A DNA stretch of 64,000 nt from Algoriphagus zhangzhouensis. GTDB taxonomy: Bacteria; Bacteroidota; Bacteroidia; Cytophagales; Cyclobacteriaceae. Shown piece by piece: positions 9,052-17,821 of the stretch. The stretch spans positions 558,001 to 622,000 of the forward strand of contig NZ_FRXN01000002.1 in NCBI RefSeq assembly GCF_900148515.1, given 5' to 3'. The position numbers and the translations under genes were made by a program. Below the pieces are notes generated by a model. The model was not told the origin of the DNA and made no database searches. It saw only the letters and a list, made by a program, of their open reading frames with translations. The first letter of the stretch is position 1. Every line of letters begins with the position of its first letter.

Positions 9052-9146
9052 CTTGATCCAATGTTTAACCCGAAATATGCATTAGTAATTCTATTTCATC
9101 CATTAATTGCTTCATGACGAAACCTATTGCATAATCCGGGTTTAAA

Positions 9147-10172
9147 TCAATACTTAAAACATGGCATGGAGGACTTTCTTCCCCTTCCTTTCGCGGAACC
9201 AGCCAAGAAACTGTAGCGCAATGAAATCTCATTTGCACCACCTGTATTCGCGTTGCCAAGGGAAGAAAGTGTGAAATCATGGCTATAGCCAACATCTAAT
9301 CCCCCACCCAATGAAATTCCTACTAGGGCTATGACTGACTCATGATTTGGTTGTGAGTTGTCTGAAACTGGAATTCCTCGGTACCAAACTCCCAAAACAA
9401 GGGGTTGGATATTGACTTGAGTTCCTAAATCCAATTGGGTAAAAGGACCTTGGTTTTTATAATTGAATGCAAAAGTTAATTCTTTGGTGCCTGTTCTTTG
9501 GGTGAAAAACTCAGTAGAAGACCCTCCAGAAAGATCCAATTTTACACCTCCATGAGCTGACATCTTAAGGGGCAATTCACTGATTTGATCATCTAGGAAA
9601 GAGATATTTGGCTGGGTAACATGATGAGCTGAAACCCCCAACCAGAAGTTTTCATTGTGAAACAAAGCACCAAAGCTATAGTCTACAAACTGATGACGGC
9701 TATCGGCTCCTAAATTTTCACCTGAATAATCTCCGATTGATCCTGTTTGATCATCGATTTGACTTCCAAAGACCAAATCTCCGAAATAGGCATCTCTATC
9801 CATATAAGAAACTTGTCCACCTATTCTTAGGAAAGAACGGAAGCCCAATCGAGCTCGGTAAGAATAATTAGCACCAATTTCAGATACCTGAAGATTAGCC
9901 ATGCTTTGTTGTGACTGATTGAAAATCAAACCTACCCCACTATTCGCACTGAATATATAATGATCTATATATGCTGAATATGAAGTAAAAGACTGATCCA
10001 ATCCTGGCCACTGATTTCTGTAGCTTACACCAATTCTTGTCATCTCCGAAGCTCCAGCCATGGCGGGGTTTAGGTATAGGGGATTTGCATAGAATTGAGA
10101 ATATTGCACATCCTGAGCCTTGAGGCTCAGGCTGGCAATACTGAGGATGATAAACATGTAGATTTTTCTCAT
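9147..10172 (-). CDS. PorP/SprF family type IX secretion outer-membrane protein (copy 1)
   Basis: Outer-membrane barrel of 341 aa with signal peptide (cleavage after S-L-K-A-Q). The start of the mature protein, D-V-Q-Y-S-Q-F-Y-A-N-P-L-Y-L-N-P-A, is diagnostic of the PorP/SprF family. In gliding Bacteroidota, SprF-type members are needed to export or anchor a partner protein with a type B C-terminal domain. The gene begins 3 nt after the SprB-like gene ends, so that protein is its likely partner. It is clearly paralogous to the gene at 12629-13663. The C-terminus is rich in R/K (K-G-R-G-R-K-S) and ends C-F-K-Y. Confidence 0.93.
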   Translation of the reverse strand: MRKIYMFIILSIASLSLKAQDVQYSQFYANPLYLNPAMAGASEMTRIGVSYRNQWPGLDQSFTSYSAYIDHYIFSANSGVGLIFNQSQQSMANLQVSEIGANYSYRARLGFRSFLRIGGQVSYMDRDAYFGDLVFGSQIDDQTGSIGDYSGENLGADSRHQFVDYSFGALFHNENFWLGVSAHHVTQPNISFLDDQISELPLKMSAHGGVKLDLSGGSSTEFFTQRTGTKELTFAFNYKNQGPFTQLDLGTQVNIQPLVLGVWYRGIPVSDNSQPNHESVIALVGISLGGGLDVGYSHDFTLSSLGNANTGGANEISLRYSFLAGSAKGRGRKSSMPCFKY

Positions 10173-10175
10173 TAT

Positions 10176-12263
10176 CTATCTTATTAGGGTGATACCGCCG
10201 GTTCGGACTGTTTGGGTTCCTTCCCGGTCGGTATAGGTGATTTTGTACAGGTAGTTTCCAGCAGAAAGGGATTGTGCCTTGTAGGTACCGTCCCAGCCTT
10301 TGGATTCAAGCCCTGTTGTTGTGTATAATTTTTCTCCCCAAGTGTTGAAGACATCCATGGAAAATGAATTGATGCCTTTCATTTTTGGGATAAATGAGTC
10401 ATTCAAACCATCTCCATTGGGGGTGAAGGCATTTGGAATGACCACTTGTGGGGTAATCGAGGTTACTTCAATTGCATTGGTCTCAAAAGAAGAACAACCA
10501 TATATATCGAAACCTGTAAGTTTTACCTCGTAGGTTCCAGGGGATTCAAATACGTGAATGGGGTCTTTATCATTTGAAGTATTTCCATCACCAAATTCCC
10601 ATTGCCAAGCAATGAACTCTGGATCGATAACACTTTCAAAAAGAATTTCTTCATCGGTCAATACCTCAGGCTCTGAGTTGATCTCAAGCTTCCGGTAGTT
10701 GAATTGCAACCTTCCATTTTGGGAAACTGCATTGGAAGGGAAGTCCACTTTAGCTTCTGCTTGAACCTTACAGCCCAAGGCATCTTCTACTGTTACTATT
10801 AATGTGCTGGTTTTATTAAAGGTGATTTCACGCATGTTTTCTTCACCTGTGCTCCAAGTGATTTGATAAGGTTCCATTCCTCCTTGAATAGACACCCAAG
10901 CATTTCCCATCACTGAACCAACTTCACAATTGACATCTAGCACACTTTCGATTCTAGCTTGAATTGCAGCGCTTTGTGTAAGTTGAATAACTTGAGAAAT
11001 AGTACAACCACTAGCATCTGAAACTTGAACTTCATATTCTCCAGCAGCTAAACCTTGTCGATGTGTTTCTCCCTCTACTCCATCAGACCAAAGGATTTTC
11101 GCTTCTCCTTTAGTACCACTGACAGCAATTTCAATTTCACCATCATTTTCTCCTGAGCAGCTGATTCCTTTGGATTGAACTAACTCCAGTTCTAATGGAG
11201 CGTCTGCTTGAATCGAGAATGTTTTTTGGAAGCTACAGCCAGATGCGTCAGAAATCGAAACTGAATATATTCCAGCACCTAAATTTTCAATCGATTTTGT
11301 GTTTGCACCATTGCTCCATGTATATGAAAAAGGCGCGGTGCCTCCACTTACCTGAAGTTCGATTTTACCATTTTCAGATCCTTCACAGGTCGGAACAGAA
11401 ACGGTCTCTTGAATGGTGAATCCATCTGGTTGCTTTACTCTATAGGAGCCTTGGAAAGTACAGCCTTTGCTATCTTGAATCAAAACATCATAGATTCCAG
11501 CTTTCACATCCAAAAGATCCTTGCTTGTCGATCCGTTGCTCCAAGAATAGGTATAAGGTGCTACTCCACCAGAAACAGAAAGGGAGATATTCCCATCGGA
11601 ATTTCCCCCACATGAAGCATCGAATATATTTTCGCTAACTGAAATTCCTTCAGCTGCGGCCTTAATATCAAAACTTACTGTGATGTCACAGTTATATTTA
11701 TCAGCCACCCGAACTGTATAGGTTCCTGGGCTTAGGTTATCAGCTTCCCAGACATCCTCAAGACCATTGCTCCAATAAATTTTATATGGGACATTGTCAT
11801 CCTCATATTCATTCCTTCCGAGCTTCACGGCAATTTTTGCATAGCCATCATTACCAGTTCCACAAGTGGCATCTTTCGTTTCAATTTCTTCTAAAATGAG
11901 TGGAAATGGAGGTTGCACCACGATACGCTCTACATATTTCAGGCCTTTGGCATCAGTAATTTCAACCGTATAAGTGCCCGCGTAAAGATTATTTCTGTTT
12001 TGAGAAGTCTCATTGGTATTCCAAAGGAAAGTATAAGGAGCAGTTCCACCTTTGACGTCCAATATGATATGCCCTCTTTCCTGATGAGAACAAAGCGCCA
12101 ATTTACCGGACACCTCTACTTGGATTCCATCATAGGATAAAATTCGAGCATTGGACTCTTTGGGGATTTCAAAAGAAAATTGGGCATAGGCAGGGATAAT
12201 CAAACCAATGCCCAATAAGAGCATTGTTGTAATCCTTCCATATGACATAAGCCTTTTTTTCAT
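10176..12263 (-). CDS. SprB-repeat surface protein with PKD domain and T9SS type B sorting domain
   Basis: Secreted surface protein of 695 aa. After a signal peptide (cleaved near A-Y-A-Q, residue 28) come about six SprB-type repeats (roughly 57-115, 133-195, 213-275, 290-350, 365-425, 443-503), each with G-G-x-x-P-Y-x-x-x-W-S-N-G and A-G-x-Y-x-V-x-V-x-D-x-x-G-C. A PKD domain follows (about 530-600, W-E-F-G-D-G-N-T-S), then a gliding-motility-type C-terminal domain starting at I-P-N-A-F-T-P-N-G-D-G (609-619). The last is the type IX secretion signal. It resembles a miniature SprB adhesin. It is co-transcribed with the PorP/SprF gene 3 nt downstream. Confidence 0.93.
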   Translation of the reverse strand: MKKRLMSYGRITTMLLLGIGLIIPAYAQFSFEIPKESNARILSYDGIQVEVSGKLALCSHQERGHIILDVKGGTAPYTFLWNTNETSQNRNNLYAGTYTVEITDAKGLKYVERIVVQPPFPLILEEIETKDATCGTGNDGYAKIAVKLGRNEYEDDNVPYKIYWSNGLEDVWEADNLSPGTYTVRVADKYNCDITVSFDIKAAAEGISVSENIFDASCGGNSDGNISLSVSGGVAPYTYSWSNGSTSKDLLDVKAGIYDVLIQDSKGCTFQGSYRVKQPDGFTIQETVSVPTCEGSENGKIELQVSGGTAPFSYTWSNGANTKSIENLGAGIYSVSISDASGCSFQKTFSIQADAPLELELVQSKGISCSGENDGEIEIAVSGTKGEAKILWSDGVEGETHRQGLAAGEYEVQVSDASGCTISQVIQLTQSAAIQARIESVLDVNCEVGSVMGNAWVSIQGGMEPYQITWSTGEENMREITFNKTSTLIVTVEDALGCKVQAEAKVDFPSNAVSQNGRLQFNYRKLEINSEPEVLTDEEILFESVIDPEFIAWQWEFGDGNTSNDKDPIHVFESPGTYEVKLTGFDIYGCSSFETNAIEVTSITPQVVIPNAFTPNGDGLNDSFIPKMKGINSFSMDVFNTWGEKLYTTTGLESKGWDGTYKAQSLSAGNYLYKITYTDREGTQTVRTGGITLIR

Positions 12264-12628
12264 TTTAATCTCTCAAGAGTGCTTTTAACGGGTAAAATTT
12301 GCCTTATAAATTGCCTTTTGTGTATTTCATTTTTTAGAATATTATTTTTTGTAAGTTAAATACAGCAAAATGATATTCTTTATTTTTACTAATTTCATGA
12401 AATAAGGATATAATAATTCTTTTATGCAAACGTTTCGCAAGCAGTCCCGGAAATGAAATGCAGCTTTAAAAAGTATTATTTTTCTTCAAATTCTACCATT
12501 TTCAAAAAACTCAGAATAGGAAGCTTTTTTTAGGATATGAAATGAAAAAAGGCCTGAAAATCAGGCCTTAAAAAAATTTTGAATTTTTTTTGAAATTTTT
12601 TCTTCGATTGCAGAAGAAATGGCAAAAA
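12264..12628. other. 365-bp AT-rich intergenic region within the surface-protein locus
   Basis: No open reading frame of note on either strand. It should hold the promoter of the SprB-like/PorP unit (minus strand) and contains the terminator of PorP copy 2 at 12549-12569. I could not find a convincing TAnnTTTG box for the minus strand. Confidence 0.6.
12549..12569 (-). terminator. Terminator of PorP/SprF copy 2
   Basis: A 9-bp stem aaggcctga / tcaggcctt with an aaa loop is followed on the minus strand by a U tract. Confidence 0.85.
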
Positions 12629-13663
12629 TCAGTATCTAAAGCATGGGATTGTCCTTGCTCTTTGGTTTCTTCTTTTAGGATCTCCCCACAAAAACCGATA
12701 TGTAATGGAGATTTCATGGGCTCCACCAGAGTTTTTCAGCCCTAATTTTGAGATGGTTACGTCATATGAATAACCAATATCTAATCCAGTTGGTAAGGAA
12801 ACTCCTACCAAGCCGATAACCGCTTCATTATTTGGGAGTGAGTTTTTAGTTGGAAGACCTCGATACCATAATCCGAGCACCAAGGGATCCAAATACAATT
12901 GAGTTCCGATATCCAGCTGATTAAACGGGTCTTGTTGCTTGTAATTAAAGGCGAATGAAATAGCTCGCTCTTGGTATTCATGCGTGAAATAATCCCTTCT
13001 TCCTCCAGTCAAATCAAATTTGATCCCGCCCTGAGCTGAAAGCTTCATCGGAAGTTTGGAGATATTCCCTTCAACGAAAGAGACATTGGGCTCACTTAGG
13101 TGATGGGCAGAAGCACCTAGCCAAATATTATTTGTATAGAACATCCCACCAAAAGCAAAATCAAAAAAATTGTATCTGCTATCGATAGGTATACCATCTA
13201 ATTCATCGGTAATTCCTCCAATTGATCCATTGATGATATCAATCTGGGTACCGAAAACGAGATCAGAGAAGAAAGCATCTCGCTGCATGTAACTTGCCTG
13301 ACCCCCCAATCTGAAATAGGTATCCTCCCCCAATTGAAGCTTGTATGCATAGGAAAGACCGATTTCATTGGTTGCCAAATTTGCCATGCTTTCACGATTC
13401 CCATTAAAGATCAGTCCAATCCCACTATTGTAGTCAAAGATGTAATGATCGATATAAAAGGAATAGGAGTTAAAATTTTGATCTAGACCCGGCCATTGGT
13501 TTCGGTAGTTGACCCCAATTCTGGTTAATTCAGAGGCTCCGGTCAAGGCAGGGTTCAGATAAAGAGGGGCAGCATAAAATTGAGAATACTGTACATCCTG
13601 GGCTCTAGTAGTCAAACTAAGCCCTATCAAAAAAAGCATCCCAAATAATATCCTTTTCTTCAT
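12629..13663 (-). CDS. PorP/SprF family type IX secretion outer-membrane protein (copy 2)
   Basis: Second PorP/SprF protein (344 aa) with signal peptide ending T-R-A-Q and the family start D-V-Q-Y-S-Q-F-Y-A-A-P-L-Y-L-N-P-A. By eye it aligns end to end with the copy at 9147-10172, sharing N-Y/S-Y-R-N-Q-W-P-G-L-D-Q and the C-terminal C-F-R/K-Y. A tandem duplication around the SprB-like gene is the simple explanation. Its own terminator and the 365-bp gap show that it is transcribed separately from the SprB-like gene. It may serve a different type B cargo protein elsewhere on the chromosome. Confidence 0.93.
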   Translation of the reverse strand: MKKRILFGMLFLIGLSLTTRAQDVQYSQFYAAPLYLNPALTGASELTRIGVNYRNQWPGLDQNFNSYSFYIDHYIFDYNSGIGLIFNGNRESMANLATNEIGLSYAYKLQLGEDTYFRLGGQASYMQRDAFFSDLVFGTQIDIINGSIGGITDELDGIPIDSRYNFFDFAFGGMFYTNNIWLGASAHHLSEPNVSFVEGNISKLPMKLSAQGGIKFDLTGGRRDYFTHEYQERAISFAFNYKQQDPFNQLDIGTQLYLDPLVLGLWYRGLPTKNSLPNNEAVIGLVGVSLPTGLDIGYSYDVTISKLGLKNSGGAHEISITYRFLWGDPKRRNQRARTIPCFRY

Positions 13664-13875
13664 ACCGATCCCCCAATTTCAAACAAAGGAAAGCTTCAAA
13701 ACTCTCCTGCAGAAATCTAGATTCTTAAAGGTTGTGAAACTACTAGGGCTCACGATTGGGGCGATCAATCATATTGTTTCAGACCTTGATATAATTTTTT
13801 GTGAATCCCCACAAAAACTCCCACTCCATACTCAATAACTATACCAAAGCCCGCTACAATTCAATGAATGATTTT

Positions 13876-15108
13876 CTATAAATTCAGAATCACCTGATTA
13901 TGAGTTATATCCTCAAAGGTTTCTCGCTTCCTAATCAATTGTGCTCTTCCTTCCCAAACCAAAACCTCTGCAGGCCTTAACCTTGAATTATAATTAGAAG
14001 CCATACTATATCCGTAGGCCCCCGCATTTTTAATTACCAAAATATCACCTGCTTTGACTTCTCCCATTTGCCTTTCTGCAGCAATGGTATCGGTTTCACA
14101 GATATATCCTACCACATTGTATGTGGCCTCATTTCCTTCTGGATTATTCAATGCATATACATCATGATATGCATCATACATCATAGGTCGGATCAAATGA
14201 TTCAAACCTGAATCTACCCCGACAAATGTGATTGAAGGAGATTTTTTAACCACATTAGCTTTAACCAAGAAATAACCGCTTTCGCTTACCAAAAACTTAC
14301 CTGGCTCCAACCAAAGCTCCAGTTCTTTCCCATATCGATCACAGAAATCTCTAAAAGCTTTACTTACTTTTTCTCCAACCTCATCAATATCAGTGTACGG
14401 ATCTCCAGCCTTATATGCTACTTTAAAACCACCTCCACAATCAATAAATCTCAAATCTGGAAATTGTTTTGCTGCATCAAAAAGGACATTTGCTCCTCTT
14501 AAGAAGATCTCAGCATCCAGAATATCAGATCCGGTGTGAATATGAAGTCCAACAATTTTCAATTGTTTTTCCTTCACCACTTCCAAAATCTCAGGAAGCA
14601 TATCTACTGATATCCCAAACTTGCTGGCTTTATGTCCAGTAGAAATTTTCAAATTGCCTCCAGCCATAATGTGTGGATTGATTCGAATACAAGCTGGAAC
14701 ACTATCTCCATACTTATCTCCAAACTGACGCATCAAAGGAATACTGTCCAAGTTGATCATGACACCCAAAGCAACTGCTTCCTCAATCTCCTCAAACCCA
14801 ACACCACTAGGAGTATACATGATTTCTTCGGCTTTGAATCCCGCCATCATACCCAAGCGTACCTCTTCCACTGACACTGCATCGATCCCGGCACCTGCTT
14901 TTTTAATCAATTTTAAGATATTGATATTGGATAGAGCTTTTGTTGCATATTTGATTTTGAGAGGAATAGAAGAGAATGCATTTTGGATTGCTTTCACTTG
15001 ACTGGTAATCTTCTCTCCATCATAAACATAAACTGGAGTACCAAACTCCTCCGCTATTGAAGCAAAAGGAATACCTTGAATCTGAGTAGGTTTTTGAACG
15101 CTTGACAT
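13876..15108 (-). CDS. lysA: Diaminopimelate decarboxylase
   Basis: Catalyses the last step of lysine synthesis, decarboxylating meso-diaminopimelate with PLP. It is a fold-type III enzyme: PLP lysine in K-Y-A-T-K-A (Lys57), H-I-H-T-G-S-D in the barrel, the glycine motif G-G-G-F-K, and C-E-T-D in the C-terminal domain that closes the partner's active site. The ATG at 15108 gives a 410-aa protein beginning M-S-S-V-Q-K; a longer in-frame start at 15180 would add an unconserved tail. The gene stands alone, divergent from the histidine kinase at 15300. The aspartate kinase of the same pathway is 9 kb away in this window. Confidence 0.95.
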   Translation of the reverse strand: MSSVQKPTQIQGIPFASIAEEFGTPVYVYDGEKITSQVKAIQNAFSSIPLKIKYATKALSNINILKLIKKAGAGIDAVSVEEVRLGMMAGFKAEEIMYTPSGVGFEEIEEAVALGVMINLDSIPLMRQFGDKYGDSVPACIRINPHIMAGGNLKISTGHKASKFGISVDMLPEILEVVKEKQLKIVGLHIHTGSDILDAEIFLRGANVLFDAAKQFPDLRFIDCGGGFKVAYKAGDPYTDIDEVGEKVSKAFRDFCDRYGKELELWLEPGKFLVSESGYFLVKANVVKKSPSITFVGVDSGLNHLIRPMMYDAYHDVYALNNPEGNEATYNVVGYICETDTIAAERQMGEVKAGDILVIKNAGAYGYSMASNYNSRLRPAEVLVWEGRAQLIRKRETFEDITHNQVILNL

Positions 15109-15287
15109 GGTTTGAAATTTGCGTTCAAAGATAGAAAAATAGGCCCGGAATGAAGAAAGATATGGGATCTTTTCAAGCACTAAATATGTTCACAAATACA
15201 CTATTGATGAGGCGAAAAGAACAGAAAACACCTTTAGCTCAGCCCGTTAAATATTGTTAACCCTAATATATGGCCTCACAAAGCCTT

Positions 15288-15295
15288 TAAATTTG
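15288..15295 (+). promoter_or_regulatory. Putative -7 promoter box of the sensor kinase gene
   Basis: TAAATTTG matches the Bacteroidota -7 consensus TAnnTTTG exactly and ends 4 nt before the ATG at 15300. No -33 TTTG stands at the usual spacing. If it is real, the transcript would be leaderless or nearly so. Confidence 0.35.
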
Positions 15296-15299
15296 TAGC

Positions 15300-17015
15300 A
15301 TGTCCAAGAGTAAAATCACCTTTATTATCGTTCTGATGTCTGTTGCCAGCCTTGGCTTGGTGGCTTTTCAGTATTACTGGGTGAATAATGCCATTCGTAT
15401 TTATCAGGATCGCTTCGACCAAGATGTCTACCAAGCCTTGACTGGTACGGTAGATCAATTGGAGAAAAGTGAGGCCACTGACATATTTTTGGGACAATTA
15501 ATCAATGATCCTGCTTTACAAGAAACATTATTTGAGAAAATTGAACCTATCAATTTCGAAATCAAGCCTCGGCAACGTTTTCGAAGAGGCCCCTCTATTG
15601 TCGACACTTTGAATATAGAGCCAGTCCCTCAAGTAAGCGCAACTTTCAAAAGGATGCTGGAATCTAGAGGGATCAATATTTCAGAAATGAATGAATTGGA
15701 GACATTTTTTACTCGCATGACTCCTGAAGTAGCCTCCAAAATCTTCACTCCTGATGAGATGGCAGTCCTTTTAGAAGAAAAGGAAAGGCAACTTCAGTAT
15801 ATCAGTAAAATGGAAGTCTATAGCCTCACACAAGCTCCACCTTCTTTAGACCAAAGACTTGACCAGCAAATAAATATCTCAGAGGAAGAGCTTCAAAAGA
15901 TCCAAAAAACAAACCTTAAGATCGATATGATCAATCAGGCTTGGGAAGAATTATCAGCTGGTAATCAAGCCATTCTAGACAGACTAGACACTTCTCAAGT
16001 TCGAAAATTGGTAAAAAACCACCTCCTAGAACGTGGTATTTATGAAGACTTTGAGCTGGGACTTCTGAAAGATGATAAGCTTCTGATGCCTATTGGGACA
16101 GTAAAAGAACCGTTCCGATTGGTACAGTATGGGGTCCAGGCCAAACTCTTTCCAAATGACATTTTCGGAAATAAAGAAAACTACCTTTTCATCTACTTTC
16201 CCGATAAAAGCCAACATGTAATTCGTCAGGTTTGGCTTCCTGTTTCTTCCTCTATCCTTTTCATCGGAATAATCATCTGGTGTTTCATTTATGCAATTAG
16301 AGTCATTTTCAAACAGAAGGCTCTTTCCGAAACCAAAAACGATTTTATCAACAATATGACTCACGAGTTCAAAACTCCATTGGCAACTGTGAGTTTGGCT
16401 GTTGAGGCCCTTCAAGACCCGGAACTCTCCTCTCAAGATAAATTTCGGGCAAGATATTTGGGAATCATAAAAGACGAAAACAAACGTCTAGTTGCTCAAG
16501 TAGAAAACGTTCTTCAGGCTGCTGCGTTGGATAAAAAGGATTTCAAACTAAAAATCGAAGAAGTTAATTTGTCTGACCTACTTGTAGAAACAGTGGATCA
16601 TATTTCTCTTCAAGTAGAAAAGAGAGAAGGGTCCATTGAATTTGAAAATGAATTGACATCTGGAAAAGTGCAAGGAGATTTGTTCCATTTGACTCATATT
16701 TTCAACAATCTATTGGACAATGCAAATAAATATTCACCTGAAAGCCCTGAGATAAAAATTCGGGCTTGGGAGGATTCCGACCAAGTATATGTGAATATTT
16801 CAGATCAAGGAATAGGAATGAGCAAAGATGCTCAACGAAAAATATTTGATAAATTTTATAGAGTTCCTACCGGAAACATCCATGATGTCAAAGGTTTTGG
16901 ATTGGGACTTTCTTATGTGAAAACCATGCTGGAAGCACATAAAGGAGGTATTTCTGTCCAAAGTGAGCTCGGAAAAGGAAGTACTTTTACCATAAATCTA
17001 CCCAAAAAACAATGA
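15300..17015 (+). CDS. Membrane sensor histidine kinase (RprX-like)
   Basis: Transmembrane histidine kinase of 571 aa. An N-terminal membrane helix (about 7-27) is followed by a large periplasmic domain (about 30-310, unrecognised, glutamine/leucine-rich) and a second helix (about 312-335). The HisKA motif is N-N-M-T-H-E-F-K-T-P with His355. The ATPase domain carries N-x-x-D-N-A-N-K-Y-S, D-Q-G-I-G-M and G-F-G-L-G-L-S-Y. There is no HAMP domain. The layout resembles RprX of Bacteroides, but orthology is not shown. Its stop overlaps the response regulator by 4 nt (ATGA). Confidence 0.92.
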   Translation: MSKSKITFIIVLMSVASLGLVAFQYYWVNNAIRIYQDRFDQDVYQALTGTVDQLEKSEATDIFLGQLINDPALQETLFEKIEPINFEIKPRQRFRRGPSIVDTLNIEPVPQVSATFKRMLESRGINISEMNELETFFTRMTPEVASKIFTPDEMAVLLEEKERQLQYISKMEVYSLTQAPPSLDQRLDQQINISEEELQKIQKTNLKIDMINQAWEELSAGNQAILDRLDTSQVRKLVKNHLLERGIYEDFELGLLKDDKLLMPIGTVKEPFRLVQYGVQAKLFPNDIFGNKENYLFIYFPDKSQHVIRQVWLPVSSSILFIGIIIWCFIYAIRVIFKQKALSETKNDFINNMTHEFKTPLATVSLAVEALQDPELSSQDKFRARYLGIIKDENKRLVAQVENVLQAAALDKKDFKLKIEEVNLSDLLVETVDHISLQVEKREGSIEFENELTSGKVQGDLFHLTHIFNNLLDNANKYSPESPEIKIRAWEDSDQVYVNISDQGIGMSKDAQRKIFDKFYRVPTGNIHDVKGFGLGLSYVKTMLEAHKGGISVQSELGKGSTFTINLPKKQ

Positions 17016-17707
17016 GCAAAGCGAAACTATTGGTAGTGGAAGATGACCCAAATTTGGGTGATATCCTCAAGGAATATTTGGAAATGAAAGGCTATGAGCC
17101 AACTCTTTGCAGAGATGGAGAAGAAGGCTGGAACAAATTCAAGAAGGACAAATATGATCTCTGTCTGATGGATATCATGATGCCCAAAAAGGATGGTTTT
17201 ACGCTTGCCAAAGAAATCAAAAAGGTTCAAGATGATCTTCCAATCTTATTTTTGACAGCCAAAAATCAAAAAGACGATATCATTGAAGGTCTAAGGATCG
17301 GTGCGGATGACTACATCACCAAGCCTTTTAGCATGGAAGAACTCCTTCTAAGAGTAACAGCTATTTTGAGAAGAACTCAGAAATCTCAGGAGGTAACACA
17401 ATTGAAGGTTTACAAATTTGGAGATTTCGAGCTACACTATGATGAGCAGATTTTAGATGGACCAAAAGGAAAACACAAACTCACTTCCAAGGAAAACGAG
17501 CTCCTAAGAATCTTAGCTGCTGAAATGAATAAGCTGGTAAACAGAAGCCATGCATTGAAGCAAATCTGGGGAGACGACAGTTATTTCAATGCGAGAAGCA
17601 TGGACGTTTACTTGAGTAAAATCCGAAAAATATTAAAAGACGATCCAAAAGTCCAGATCATCACTGTACATGGTGAAGGATTCAAACTGATCGTAGGCGA
17701 CGCATAA
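17012..17707 (+). CDS. OmpR/PhoB-type response regulator (RprY-like)
   Basis: Cognate regulator of the overlapping kinase. The receiver domain has D11-D12, phosphoacceptor Asp54 (L-M-D-I-M-M-P), Thr82 and Lys104 (Y-I-T-K-P-F). Residues from about 135 form a winged-helix DNA-binding domain with the L-T-S-K-E-N-E-L-L start and a V-H-G-E-G-F-K-L wing. With 231 residues it is full length. The pair resembles the widespread RprXY system of Bacteroidota, whose signal is not well established. A strong terminator follows 27 nt downstream. Confidence 0.94.
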   Translation: MSKAKLLVVEDDPNLGDILKEYLEMKGYEPTLCRDGEEGWNKFKKDKYDLCLMDIMMPKKDGFTLAKEIKKVQDDLPILFLTAKNQKDDIIEGLRIGADDYITKPFSMEELLLRVTAILRRTQKSQEVTQLKVYKFGDFELHYDEQILDGPKGKHKLTSKENELLRILAAEMNKLVNRSHALKQIWGDDSYFNARSMDVYLSKIRKILKDDPKVQIITVHGEGFKLIVGDA

Positions 17708-17734
17708 TACCAACTCTACAACAATAAATTCTAA

Positions 17735-17764
17735 AAAACCCGAAGGTGATGATCTTCGGGTTTT
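17735..17764 (+). terminator. Terminator of the RprXY-like operon
   Basis: An 11-bp stem aaaacccgaag / cttcgggtttt with an 8-nt loop, followed by a T-rich tail. Confidence 0.9.
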
Positions 17765-17782
17765 GTGTTTTTAAAAAACAAA

Positions 17783-17807
17783 CTTCAAGAGTTTGAAACC
17801 CTTGAAG
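17783..17807 (-). terminator. Terminator of the dipeptide epimerase gene
   Basis: Stem cttcaag / cttgaag lies 15 nt past the minus-strand stop. The minus strand then reads TTTGTTTTTT. Confidence 0.65.
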
Positions 17808-17821
17808 AGTCTAGAGCATTA

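Noticed and set aside
15109-15180. Longer lysA start
   Set aside because: It adds 24 residues absent from the family and reaches into the divergent spacer. ATG 15108 begins the conserved region.
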